Source: Acidimicrobiia bacterium UBA5794
GTDB lineage: Bacteria > Actinomycetota > Acidimicrobiia > Spongiisociales > UBA5794
Length of the DNA: 29,986 bases
NCBI GenBank assembly: GCA_002418265.1
Contig: DIDS01000026.1
Span: forward strand, 1 to 29,986
Reading direction: 5' to 3'
Shown: one piece after another, positions 9,032 through 16,782 of the stretch
How the letters are laid out: the number at the start of each line of letters is the position of its first letter
Position numbering within the stretch: the stretch's first letter is position 1
Position numbers and translations under genes: made by a program
Notes under the pieces: model-generated
Database searches by the model: none
What the model saw: the letters and a program-made list of their open reading frames with translations, nothing else
What the model was told of the DNA's origin: nothing

Positions 9032-10819
9032 TCAGGCGTAGATGTCCTCGATCACCGATGCGTATCTCGATGCAACGACAGAACGTTTCACCTTGAAGGT
9101 CGGCGTCAGCTCCCCTCCTTCAATGGTGAAGTCCTTTGGGAGGATCCGGTAGGTCTTGATGGATTCTGCCTTTGACACCATCTTGTTGGCGTTGGCGACC
9201 GCCTTGTCGATCTCGGCGATCACCTTTTCGTGCGTTGGAAGATCCTCCAAAGGCACATCTTCGAGCCCATGCACTGCTGCCCACGAAGAGAGCGAATCCT
9301 CGTCAAGCGTCACGAGCGCAGCAATGAACGGTCGTGCATCGCCAACCACCATCACTTGGCTGATGAGAGTGTGGGCTCGCATGTCGTCTTCAAGCAACCC
9401 CGGTGACACGTTCTTGCCACCGGCTGTGACGATGATCTCCTTCTTCCTGCCCGTGATCGTGAGGAACCCGTCGGAGTCAAGGGCACCAAGATCACCGGTT
9501 GCGAACCAGCCATCATCGGACAACACCTCAGCGGTCGCCTTGTCGTTGTTCCAGTAGCCCCGGAACACCTGACCCCCCTTGATGAGCACCTCACCGTCGT
9601 CAGCGATACGGATTGAAGATCCCTGGACGGGCCTTCCGACCGTCCCGATGCGAATCGCATCCGGGCGATTGACGGTTGCACCCGCCGTGGTCTCCGTGAG
9701 CCCGTATCCCTCCAGCGGAACGATCCCGATGCCGCGGAAGAAATGGCCAAGACGCTCGCCAAGCGCCGCACCGCCCGATACCGCATATGTCACCTCACCG
9801 CCAAACGCTTCTCGCAGTTTGCGGTAGACGAGTTTGTCGAAGACCATATGCGCGGCCTTGGTCCCCAAACCGATCTTCCCCCTTTCGATTCCCTGCGAAT
9901 AGGCAATGGCAGTCGCGGCGGCCTTGTCGAAGATCTTGCCCCTCCCGTCAGCCTCGGCTTTCTGCTTTGCGCCGTTGTAAATCTTCTCAAAGACGCGAGG
10001 TACCGAAAATATCCAGGTGGGCTTGTACATCGACAGTTCCTCAAGAAGCTGAGGAATTCCTGTTGAGAACCCAATCGTCGCACCACTCGACACGCTTGCG
10101 GACTGAACCGCTCTGGCAAAGATGTGCGCGAGGGGCAAGAACATCAGCGTTCGGTTGTGGGGTTCCATCAAGACGGCGAGCGACCCATAGAGCTGTTCAA
10201 CCTCCCACGCAAAGTTGTAGTGGGTCAGCTCACAACCCTTTGGCATGCCGGTCGTACCCGAGGTGTACACAAGGGTGGCGAGATCATCGTGACTGATGGC
10301 CGCAATCCGTCGCCGCACTTCGTCACGCGAATCGTCGGTTGCAAGGGTCTTGAGCGAAGCGATTGCTCCGTCATCGAGGACGAAGACGTTGCGGCATGCA
10401 GGGGCTGCCTCCGAAACGGAATCGAAGACTGCCTTCGTGTCCGCGTTCTCGGTGATGAGCGCCACAGATCCTGAATCTGAAAGGATCCATTTGACCTGTT
10501 CGGCCGATGAGGTCTCATAGATCGTCGTCGTGGCAGCTCCCGCAGCCCATATCGCATAGTCGAAATAGGTGAATTCGATTCGCGTTGCCGTGTGGAGCGC
10601 AACGCGGTCCCCCTTCTGGACACCGGATGCCACAAGCCCTGCGGCGAGCTCGACCACCGTGTCCCAGAAGTCAGAAGTCGGGACATCGACGAAGCGATCA
10701 CCATCCCGATAGGCGAGCGCAGGGTGATCGGGGGCAGATTCGGCTCTCCGCTGAAGCATGGACACCGCATTGGTATCACTCGCAACGGTCTTTTCTCCCG
10801 GCGTGGTGTAGGTCTGCAT
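9032..10819 (-). CDS. Long-chain fatty-acid--CoA ligase (AMP-binding, FadD15-like)
   Basis: Activates fatty acids to acyl-CoA through an acyl-adenylate. The 595-residue protein has the AMP-binding P-loop YTSGTTGMPKG, the A5 motif GYGLTETTAG, the ATP/ribose motif GWFATGDLG, and the hinge/lysine region ITGRKKEIIVTAGGKNVSP. Length (~600) and the KKEIIVTAGGKNVSP form match bacterial long-chain acyl-CoA synthetases of the FadD15 type. The frame remains open 25 codons further upstream to 10894, but the ATG at 10819 has a GAGGAG ribosome-binding site 5 nt away and a TATAGGAT promoter box lies inside that extension, so 10819 is chosen. Substrate chain length cannot be read from sequence. Confidence 0.93.
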   Translation of the reverse strand: MQTYTTPGEKTVASDTNAVSMLQRRAESAPDHPALAYRDGDRFVDVPTSDFWDTVVELAAGLVASGVQKGDRVALHTATRIEFTYFDYAIWAAGAATTTIYETSSAEQVKWILSDSGSVALITENADTKAVFDSVSEAAPACRNVFVLDDGAIASLKTLATDDSRDEVRRRIAAISHDDLATLVYTSGTTGMPKGCELTHYNFAWEVEQLYGSLAVLMEPHNRTLMFLPLAHIFARAVQSASVSSGATIGFSTGIPQLLEELSMYKPTWIFSVPRVFEKIYNGAKQKAEADGRGKIFDKAAATAIAYSQGIERGKIGLGTKAAHMVFDKLVYRKLREAFGGEVTYAVSGGAALGERLGHFFRGIGIVPLEGYGLTETTAGATVNRPDAIRIGTVGRPVQGSSIRIADDGEVLIKGGQVFRGYWNNDKATAEVLSDDGWFATGDLGALDSDGFLTITGRKKEIIVTAGGKNVSPGLLEDDMRAHTLISQVMVVGDARPFIAALVTLDEDSLSSWAAVHGLEDVPLEDLPTHEKVIAEIDKAVANANKMVSKAESIKTYRILPKDFTIEGGELTPTFKVKRSVVASRYASVIEDIYA

Positions 10820-10841
10820 CGCACTCCTCAGTCGTGCTCGG

Positions 10842-10849
10842 ATCCTATA
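10842..10849 (-). promoter_or_regulatory. -10 region of acyl-CoA ligase gene
   Basis: TATAGGAT (TATAGG or TAGGAT as the hexamer) lies 22 nt upstream of the ATG on the minus strand, leaving a short leader that contains the GAGGAG ribosome-binding site. It argues against the longer open frame as the true gene start. Confidence 0.5.
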
Positions 10850-10933
10850 CACCCACGCAGCATCCCGTACCGGAGCGTGTTGTGGATGGCACATGAACCG
10901 ACTGTTGGTGGTCGCCGCGATCAGGGAACGGGT

Positions 10934-11899
10934 TCAGACAGGGAGGAGCTCTCGGGTGTCGTCGTCGGAGACGCTGTTGTATGACCCGCCGCCACTGGAG
11001 GCGGTAAACATCTCGATCGTGATGTCCTCTGCGAGAAAACGCTTCCGCCGCCGCCAAGCGACCCATCCCCCAATGCCGCCAACGGCCGCTGCAACTGCGG
11101 CAATGATGACAAACACGTGACTGTTGGATCCGAGGATGATTGATCCTCCCGTTGCGACCGGGGAACGGCCACCGTTTGGATCAAGCGCCCACGCGCCGAC
11201 TCTGAAGAGGACGGCAAACGACAAGGCCGACAACAAAACTCGGAGGGACAACGTTCGCAGCATCACGAATCGCTGCTTCGCTAGAACGAGTGCAGCAGCT
11301 CCCGAAAGCATCATCATGAGAAATGCAAGAACGACCACCCTGCTCACCAGAGCACGCGCGTCGCTCATTGCCGAAGCGACACGTGCTGCTCCATCCGTAT
11401 CAAGTTCGATCGTCGCGGCATCGCCGAGGGCATGAACAAGGGCCCCCTCATCGACGGGGACGTCGTGCTCGGAGAGTTGCTCAACGATGACCGGCACCGC
11501 GGGAGATATCGCGGTTTCAAGGTCCACGACGGCCGATTCGCCCTCGGGGGTGAAAAGGGCGCCCACGAAGGCTCCAACCACGTTGTTGATCGCCACAGAG
11601 ACCTCTGACCGCGTTTGGATCTCCGTGATCACTGCTTCCGCCTCCGTCGATCCGACCGATTGGGAGTCGACAACGGCATCTCTGATCCAGTCGTAGATGC
11701 GGCCCTTCGCAACCTCTGCATCAACGACGGTCTGGGCCGATTCCGTCACCGTTGCCTGATCGACGGTCACGGCGCGACCCCACAGCCCAACCAACAGGAG
11801 GGAGGTGGAGATCCCGAAGATCCACATCACGATCGACAACATGATGCGCCTGAACGGAGACAGCTGGTGGCGCCGCTCAAAGGCGGATAGTGGCGACAT
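10934..11899 (-). CDS. Four-helix membrane protein of unknown function
   Basis: I do not recognise a family. The 321-residue protein has one helix near the N terminus (about 18-40), a ~145-residue extracytoplasmic region rich in Val, Ala, Asp and Glu, three more helices (about 187-208, 214-236 and 258-281), and a ~40-residue cytoplasmic tail that begins with the basic stretch WRRRKRF and ends in SDDDTRELLPV. The layout suggests a sensor or scaffold with a large exposed loop, but that is inference. A TAGCCT -10 lies 8 nt before the ATG and there is no Shine-Dalgarno sequence. It is divergent from a small 2-TM gene, with overlapping upstream regions. Confidence 0.6.
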   Translation of the reverse strand: MSPLSAFERRHQLSPFRRIMLSIVMWIFGISTSLLLVGLWGRAVTVDQATVTESAQTVVDAEVAKGRIYDWIRDAVVDSQSVGSTEAEAVITEIQTRSEVSVAINNVVGAFVGALFTPEGESAVVDLETAISPAVPVIVEQLSEHDVPVDEGALVHALGDAATIELDTDGAARVASAMSDARALVSRVVVLAFLMMMLSGAAALVLAKQRFVMLRTLSLRVLLSALSFAVLFRVGAWALDPNGGRSPVATGGSIILGSNSHVFVIIAAVAAAVGGIGGWVAWRRRKRFLAEDITIEMFTASSGGGSYNSVSDDDTRELLPV

Positions 11900-11907
11900 A
11901 AGTGAGC

Positions 11908-11913
11908 AGGCTA
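11908..11913 (-). promoter_or_regulatory. -10 box of 4-TM protein gene
   Basis: TAGCCT lies 8 nt from the ATG (minus strand). Its -35 region would fall around 11931-11936, overlapping the promoter zone of the divergent gene. Confidence 0.45.
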
Positions 11914-11943
11914 GACGCCCACAGATATATGCAAGGGAAGAAG

Positions 11944-11949
11944 TACCTT
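11944..11949 (+). promoter_or_regulatory. -10 box of 2-TM protein gene (leaderless)
   Basis: TACCTT sits exactly 6 nt before the ATG at 11956, the spacing repeated at several genes here. It decides the start among GTG 11902, ATG 11929 and ATG 11956. Confidence 0.5.
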
Positions 11950-11955
11950 CCTTGG

Positions 11956-12171
11956 ATGGAAGAAATTCTCGACCTCAACCTGCTCATCAAACAGATCGCT
12001 CTCGCGCTCGGGCTTGCGATGCTGATCGGCAACCTCTACGCGCTGTACAAACACCGCAAAGGTGACAAACCGAAGGGTGAGGAGGGCGATTTCAGGGCGG
12101 GACGAGCGTGGTGGCTCATCACGGTCGGGGTCGTGATCTCCTTGTGGGGAGGCATCTCCTTGCTCGCATGA
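11956..12171 (+). CDS. Small two-helix membrane protein, unknown function
   Basis: A 71-residue protein (start MEEILDLNLL) with a first helix LIKQIALALGLAMLIGNLY, a basic cytoplasmic loop KHRKGDKPKGEEGDFRAGRAW, and a second helix LITVGVVISLWGGISLLA. The inside loop places both termini outside or periplasmic. No family recognised. The open frame extends upstream to a GTG at 11902 and an ATG at 11929, but the earlier starts would sit in the promoter zone of the divergent gene. The 11956 ATG has TACCTT exactly 6 nt upstream. It follows the divergent 4-TM gene and precedes the acidic secreted protein, so the three may be a membrane/envelope neighbourhood. Confidence 0.55.
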   Translation: MEEILDLNLLIKQIALALGLAMLIGNLYALYKHRKGDKPKGEEGDFRAGRAWWLITVGVVISLWGGISLLA

Positions 12172-12321
12172 TGCACCGGGAAGAGCTCCGCAACATCATC
12201 TCCGCATTCGTATCGGTTCTCACGGTTCTCTCAGACCAATACCTCGGGTACGTGATAGCTTGAGAGGGAACACAACACGGCAATCTTGCGAGATTCGCAG
12301 ACCAGGGAGTTGCTGCACATC

Positions 12322-13071
12322 ATGAAAAAGATTCTCATCACGGCCTCTGTTGCGGGAGTCCTGCTGGTTGGAGCCATTGCGTTTGTCTCCATAACGAGCG
12401 ATGACGTTGCCACCGCACAGCCAGCACCAAGCACTGACAGCCCCACGGACATCACCGATGACATCAGTGATGACACAACGGTCGGTTCCCTGGTCGACGC
12501 GGCGCTTGACAGGTTGCTCGACCTCGGAGTGCTCACCCCCGAAGCGATCGATCAGATCAACGGTGCCATCGACGAGGCGACGGTTGATCTCGATGACATC
12601 ACCGTTGGTGATGTCAAGAAGCTGATCGCAGAGATCGACTGGGACGCGATGATGAAGAACCTCCAAGGCGAGATCGAAGGTCTCGACCTGGAAAATCTCG
12701 ACTTGGAGAATCTCGACCTCCAGAACCTTGAGTTGCCAGACGGTTGGGAAATGCCGGAAGGTTTCGATGAAAAGTGGCTTGACAAGGATTGGCTCAAGAA
12801 CTTCTCATTCGACACGTTCGACTTCCCTGACGACCTTGAGCAATTCATGTCCGATCTTGAACTCCCCGATGGATTCGATGTGGACCAGTTCAACTTCGAC
12901 GGAGATCAATTCAGGGACCTTGATCCCGAGACCCTCATGGAGGCGTTCAAGAACGGAACGATCGATGAGCTGTTTGATTTCGACATGGACAGCCTCATGG
13001 ACGGATTCGAATGGTTCGGTCCTTGGCTCGACGAGTTCACCACCCAATCGGTGACCGGCGCCTCCGCGTAG
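12322..13071 (+). CDS. Secreted, highly acidic protein with short pentameric Leu/Asp repeats
   Basis: I do not recognise a family. The 249-residue protein starts with a signal peptide or anchor (MKKILITASVAGVLLVGAIAF, cleavage possible after DVATA near 33). The mature part is extremely acidic: by hand about 41 Asp and 18 Glu against about 9 Lys/Arg in ~205 residues. Residues near 110-135 carry back-to-back pentamers LDLEN, LDLEN, LDLQN, LELPD, and LELPDG recurs later. The rest alternates acidic and aromatic residues (DTFDFPDD, FNFDGDQF, FDFDMD, FEWFGPW). No cysteines are seen. It may bind calcium or other cations at the surface; that is inference. An upstream in-frame TTG at 12286 would destroy the signal peptide, so 12322 is chosen; a GGGAG lies about 13 nt upstream. 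Confidence 0.75.
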   Translation: MKKILITASVAGVLLVGAIAFVSITSDDVATAQPAPSTDSPTDITDDISDDTTVGSLVDAALDRLLDLGVLTPEAIDQINGAIDEATVDLDDITVGDVKKLIAEIDWDAMMKNLQGEIEGLDLENLDLENLDLQNLELPDGWEMPEGFDEKWLDKDWLKNFSFDTFDFPDDLEQFMSDLELPDGFDVDQFNFDGDQFRDLDPETLMEAFKNGTIDELFDFDMDSLMDGFEWFGPWLDEFTTQSVTGASA

Positions 13072-13210
13072 CCAAACCTCGCCACTCAACAGGCAATAGA
13101 TCGTCCTCCCACTTGTCATCGAGACCCCATTGGTTGGTTGACAGCAGCCAAAGGCCCTCGGGTTTGATGTTCGTGTCACGATCGGCCTCGATATCAACCA
13201 AGAGGATCGT

Positions 13211-13216
13211 TACAAT
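13211..13216 (+). promoter_or_regulatory. -10 box of tRNA-Gly
   Basis: TACAAT (5 of 6 to consensus) ends 9 nt before the first base of the mature tRNA, a fitting distance for a tRNA promoter. No clear -35 at 16-18 nt upstream. Confidence 0.5.
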
Positions 13217-13225
13217 TTGCCAACC

Positions 13226-13299
13226 GCGGGTGTAGTTCAATGGCAGAACATCAGCTTCCCAAGCTGAATACGGGGGTTCGATTCCCCTCACCCGCTCCA
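13226..13299 (+). tRNA. tRNA-Gly, anticodon CCC
   Basis: Full cloverleaf of 74 nt with encoded CCA. The acceptor stem GCGGGTG (13226-13232) pairs with CACCCGC (13289-13295), followed by discriminator T and CCA (13297-13299). The D arm is GTTC/GAAC. The anticodon stem TCAGC/GCTGA encloses loop TTCCCAA with CCC at 13258-13260, reading GGG codons. The T arm GGGG-TTCGATT-CCCC has the standard TTCGA core. No integrase or attachment duplicate is seen nearby. Confidence 0.97.
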
Positions 13300-13303
13300 C
13301 TCG

Positions 13304-13325
13304 AAACCTTTGGTTGCAAGGGTTT
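13304..13325 (+). terminator. Weak hairpin after tRNA-Gly
   Basis: AAACCTT pairs with AAGGGTTT with one bulged G and a 7-nt loop, 4 nt after the CCA end. It lacks a long T tract, so the terminator call is tentative. Confidence 0.3.
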
Positions 13326-13461
13326 CTGGTCTACCCCTCATTCTGTCTCGCCCGCGTAGCTGAATTGTCCGAGGAAGGACTCTGCTGCGTGAGATCATGG
13401 CTCGCATGAGCCACGCCATCGCTGACACCATCACACAATGCATGAACGGTGACCTCAGCCG

Positions 13462-13764
13462 ATGAGCAACGATCAGGTCAGCAATCACGAACAGATTTCC
13501 GGTCAGCTCCTCGCACTCGTGATCGACCTCGGCGGCCGATTGACTGCCCAACAACAGACGTGGGCCCATGAGTACCTCGATGCAAATGAACTCGGCCTGG
13601 CTCTCGAGATGATCGCCGACTGGCTGTCGGAGGATTCGCGACCGATCACCCGTCTGGAACGCAACGTAATGTTGGCACTCGCCGACCAGATGACCATGGG
13701 AGATCGTGTCGCCCGAGCACTTGAGCTGTGCCCGATGAAACCGGTCAGTGCGAGCGAGCACTGA
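13462..13764 (+). CDS. Small acidic protein resembling MafI-family immunity proteins
   Basis: A 100-residue soluble protein. Residues 15-75 have the order typical, from memory, of MafI-like immunity proteins: a hydrophobic start LLALVIDLGGRL, a helix ending in HEYLDANELGLALEMIADWLSE, then PITRLERNVMLALADQM. In the family the centre reads EYGLALE-like, and here it is ELGLALE. Known MafI proteins neutralise secreted polymorphic toxins, but no toxin gene is adjacent, so this could be an orphan immunity gene or a domesticated relative. A GGTGA motif 8 nt upstream is the likely ribosome-binding site. It sits alone between tRNA-Gly and ppc. Family assignment is by pattern only and needs a profile search. 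Confidence 0.6.
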   Translation: MSNDQVSNHEQISGQLLALVIDLGGRLTAQQQTWAHEYLDANELGLALEMIADWLSEDSRPITRLERNVMLALADQMTMGDRVARALELCPMKPVSASEH

Positions 13765-13922
13765 GACCTCTCCTACCTCGCCTGGTCGACCAACTTCCAA
13801 TCAACTGGTGGCCCTGACATTCTGTGCCGATGGGGCTCCGTTGGGCCTCACTTCTGCGACATCAACCCACTCCAGCTATCAAGCTGAACCAGACCTGAAG
13901 CTGATTCACATTTGGGGGTTGG

Positions 13923-13928
13923 TACGCT
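13923..13928 (+). promoter_or_regulatory. -10 box of ppc (leaderless)
   Basis: TACGCT ends 6 nt before the ATG at 13935; CTGATT at 13901-13906 is a possible -35 with a 16-nt spacer. There is no Shine-Dalgarno sequence, so the message probably begins at or next to the ATG. Confidence 0.5.
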
Positions 13929-13934
13929 CGTGCG

Positions 13935-16673
13935 ATGGATCTTGAGGCTCGGGACGCGGCGTTACGCGCAGATATCCGGCGGCTTGGCAATCAGCTTGGT
14001 GACTCGCTGGTACGTCAAGAGGGGCGTGAGCTTCTCGACCTTGTCGAAGATGTGCGTGCGATCACGAAGAGGTTCCGCGGCTCGGTAGACGCCGGAGACG
14101 CTGCGGCTCTGGCCGCCCTTCTCGACACTCTTGATGTGGCGCGACTGGGCACTCTCGCGAGGGCGTTTACGACCTATTTTCATCTGGCCAATGTCGCGGA
14201 GCAGACGCATCGCCTTGACGAACTGGCGGCGCGTACTCAACGACAGCGTGGCTGGTTGGAGCGCACTGTTGACCTTGTTGAAGCGGCACGGTTGAACCGT
14301 TCAGAGATTGTGATGATGGTGGAGCGGATGGAGTTGCGTCCTGTCTTTACCGCACATCCCACCGAGGCTTCCCGACGGTCGATTCTCACCAAGCTCAACG
14401 CTGTGTCCGACTTGCTCGACCAGCGCAGCGATCCACGAGTAACCGAGCCGGACAGGCGTCGGATTGATCGGCGGCTCGCAGAGCTCATTGATCTGATCTG
14501 GCAAACTGATGAGATTCGACACGTCCGGCCTGATCCTCGGGATGAGGCAGTGTCGGTCATGTATTACTTTGATGAATTGTTCGCCGGCGCCGTGCCGGAA
14601 GTGCTTGACGGTTATGCGTCACAGATGGCACGTCTCGGGATAGATGTCTCGATGACCCGCGTGCCGTTGCGGTTCGGAACATGGGTGGGGGGAGATCGAG
14701 ACGGCAATCCGTTTGTGACGTCATCGGTGACTGAGCATGTTGTGGCGGTCCAACATGATCACGCGCTGCGCAATCTGATCGGAGCGGTCGAGACTCTCGC
14801 TGCCGAGCTTTCGACTTCCTCACGAATCAGCCATGTGAGTGACGAACTCGTCGAATCTCTCGCTTCTGAGCGGATTCGAATGCCGGATGTATACGAACGC
14901 TTCAGTGACCTTGATGCCGAGGAGCCGTATCGGCTGAAGCTTGCATTTGTTCATCAACGCCTCATCGACACTCGAAGCCGCATGCAATCGGGTTCCACCT
15001 ACGAGCCCGGAGTCGGATATGAGGACGTTGGCGGTCTGCTCGAAGACCTTGGGTTGATTGCCGGGTCGTTGGCCGAAAATCGTGGAGCATTGGTTGCCGA
15101 GGGGATGGTTGCCCGGCTGATGCGTACAGCGTCGGTGTTCGGATTTCACCTCGCAATCATGGACATCCGCCAGCATGCAGCGGTTCACCATCTCGCTATT
15201 GATGAGCTCCTCGATGGACCTGATCGTGGCTATTGCGATCTGGAACCTGCTGAACGCGCCAAGCTGTTGGTCGAGGTGCTCGCAGGCGCGAGGCCGATTG
15301 CTCTGGGTGAGAGGGCGCCGAGTGTCGAGACGGATGACACCGTTGCCTTGTTTCATACGATTCGTGACCTCCAGAACCGATACAGCACCGACATCATCGA
15401 GAGCTACATCATCTCAATGACACGGGACGTTGATGATGTACTTGCTGTTGTCGTCCTGGCCCAGGCCGCTGGATTGGTCGATGCTGTGAATGGCGTTGCA
15501 GCGATCGGGTTCGTGCCGCTGCTCGAAACGACCACGGAACTACGAAATGCGGGTGATCTCCTCGATCGCCTCTTGGGCATCGAACCGTATCGGGAGATTG
15601 TCCGGCTCCGAGGAAACATCCAAGAAGTGATGCTTGGCTACTCAGATTCGAACAAACACGGCGGCATTACCACATCTCAGTGGGAGATCCACAAAGCTCA
15701 ACAACGGCTCCGCGACGTCGCCAAGGAGCATGGTGTTGCACTGCGCCTCTTTCACGGGCGTGGTGGGACAACCGGCCGAGGGGGAGGGCCAAGTCATGAC
15801 GCGATTCTCGCTCAACCGTTTGGGACGGTCGACGGTCTGATCAAGATCACTGAACAGGGCGAGGTGATTTCCGACAAGTATGGACTTCCCGAGTTGGCAG
15901 AACGCCATCTTGAACTCACGCTATCGGCAGTCATTGAAGCCTCGCTGCTTCACCGGTCGTCACGCCAGCCCAAAGAACAACTTGACCGCTGGTATCACAC
16001 GATGGATTCGATTAGCGACACCGCCTACGAAACCTACCGCAACCTCATTGACAGTCCCGGGCTCTTCGAGTACTTCCTGCATTCGACCCCCGTCGATGAG
16101 CTGGGGGCACTCAACATTGGGTCGCGGCCATCGCGACGACCCGATGGTTCTGGCTCCCTCGACGATCTCCGAGCGATCCCATGGGTTTTCGGCTGGACCC
16201 AATCGCGCCAGATCATCCCCGGATGGTTCGGCGTAGGTACCGGGATCGAGGCAGCACGCGAGGCGGGACACGGCACCACCATCACCCAAATGCACCAACA
16301 GTGGCCCTTCTTCCAAGCGTTCGTTTCGAATGTCGAGATGACATTGGCCAAGACCGATCTTGAGACCGCACGACGCTACGTTGAGGCCCTCGTCCCATCG
16401 CAACACCGACACCTGTTCGACGTCATCTCAGCCGAATACGATCGAACCATCAAGGAGATCCTTGCGATTACCGGAGAACGAACACTGCTCGAAGACAACC
16501 CCGTCCTCCAACGCACCTTGCTGGTCCGTGACGCATACCTCCACCCACTTCACCACCTTCAGGTCAACCTTCTCGAACGATCAAGAAACAACGACAGCGA
16601 AGATCCTGACCTTCAGCGAGCTTTGCTTCTGACGGTCAACGGAATAGCTGCAGGACTCCGCAACACCGGATAG
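13935..16673 (+). CDS. ppc: Phosphoenolpyruvate carboxylase
   Basis: Adds bicarbonate to phosphoenolpyruvate to make oxaloacetate, refilling the TCA cycle; a cytosolic tetramer in the family. The 912-residue length is typical. The catalytic His141 lies in FTAHPTEASRRS, GGDRDGNPFVT marks the phosphoenolpyruvate site, GYSDSNKHGG carries the conserved lysine (His replaces the frequent Asp two positions before the second Gly), and the loop HGRGGTTGRGGGPS spans His607, Arg609 and Arg615. The C terminus GIAAGLRNTG ends in the conserved NTG. No phosphorylation-type N-terminal extension of plant enzymes is present. It is monocistronic or leads into the HAD gene 109 nt downstream. Confidence 0.98.
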   Translation: MDLEARDAALRADIRRLGNQLGDSLVRQEGRELLDLVEDVRAITKRFRGSVDAGDAAALAALLDTLDVARLGTLARAFTTYFHLANVAEQTHRLDELAARTQRQRGWLERTVDLVEAARLNRSEIVMMVERMELRPVFTAHPTEASRRSILTKLNAVSDLLDQRSDPRVTEPDRRRIDRRLAELIDLIWQTDEIRHVRPDPRDEAVSVMYYFDELFAGAVPEVLDGYASQMARLGIDVSMTRVPLRFGTWVGGDRDGNPFVTSSVTEHVVAVQHDHALRNLIGAVETLAAELSTSSRISHVSDELVESLASERIRMPDVYERFSDLDAEEPYRLKLAFVHQRLIDTRSRMQSGSTYEPGVGYEDVGGLLEDLGLIAGSLAENRGALVAEGMVARLMRTASVFGFHLAIMDIRQHAAVHHLAIDELLDGPDRGYCDLEPAERAKLLVEVLAGARPIALGERAPSVETDDTVALFHTIRDLQNRYSTDIIESYIISMTRDVDDVLAVVVLAQAAGLVDAVNGVAAIGFVPLLETTTELRNAGDLLDRLLGIEPYREIVRLRGNIQEVMLGYSDSNKHGGITTSQWEIHKAQQRLRDVAKEHGVALRLFHGRGGTTGRGGGPSHDAILAQPFGTVDGLIKITEQGEVISDKYGLPELAERHLELTLSAVIEASLLHRSSRQPKEQLDRWYHTMDSISDTAYETYRNLIDSPGLFEYFLHSTPVDELGALNIGSRPSRRPDGSGSLDDLRAIPWVFGWTQSRQIIPGWFGVGTGIEAAREAGHGTTITQMHQQWPFFQAFVSNVEMTLAKTDLETARRYVEALVPSQHRHLFDVISAEYDRTIKEILAITGERTLLEDNPVLQRTLLVRDAYLHPLHHLQVNLLERSRNNDSEDPDLQRALLLTVNGIAAGLRNTG

Positions 16674-16706
16674 CCAGCGCGCACCGGCCGACCAGACGCT
16701 CGCTAT

Positions 16707-16768
16707 CGTCGGTCGTCGGTCGTCGGTCGTCGGTCGTCGGTCGTCGGTCGTCGGTCGTCGGTCGTCGG
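16707..16768 (+). repeat. Perfect heptamer tandem array (CGTCGGT)8.9
   Basis: Sixty-two bases of uninterrupted 7-bp repeats fill most of the 109-nt gap between ppc and the HAD phosphatase gene. The array ends 2 nt before the TACCGT -10 box, so the -35 position lies wholly inside it. Related degenerate copies (CGGTCAT/CGGTCGT) occur at 22444-22485. A perfect array this long suggests recent expansion by strand slippage. Confidence 0.95.
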
Positions 16769-16770
16769 AT

Positions 16771-16776
16771 TACCGT
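16771..16776 (+). promoter_or_regulatory. -10 box of HAD phosphatase gene (leaderless)
   Basis: TACCGT lies exactly 6 nt before ATG 16783, immediately after the heptamer array. No Shine-Dalgarno sequence. Confidence 0.5.
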
Positions 16777-16782
16777 TCTCGG

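Noticed and set aside
10660..10680. AGAAGTCAGAAGTC, resembling a heptamer array
   Set aside because: It is only two units and lies inside the acyl-CoA ligase coding sequence, where it encodes conserved-looking protein; likely chance.
10820..10894. 25-codon N-terminal extension of the acyl-CoA ligase
   Set aside because: It has no ribosome-binding site and contains the TATAGGAT promoter box, whereas ATG 10819 has GAGGAG.
12220..12666. Minus-strand open frames opposite the acidic secreted protein
   Set aside because: They arise because Asp/Leu codons read backwards as Ile/Val/Glu codons. The plus-strand frame has a signal peptide and the repeats.
13037..13300. Minus-strand open frame starting MERVRGIEPPYSAWEAD
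   Set aside because: It is the antisense of tRNA-Gly, a well-known false gene pattern, and continues into non-coding sequence.
13226..13470. Integration site at tRNA-Gly
   Set aside because: There is no integrase and no duplicated tRNA 3' end downstream in the window; the neighbours are core genes.
13462..13764. A complete toxin-immunity locus
   Set aside because: Only the immunity-like protein is visible; the flanks are tRNA-Gly and ppc, with no toxin or secretion component.
16707..16768. CRISPR array
   Set aside because: The repeats are contiguous 7-mers with no spacers, and no cas gene is present.
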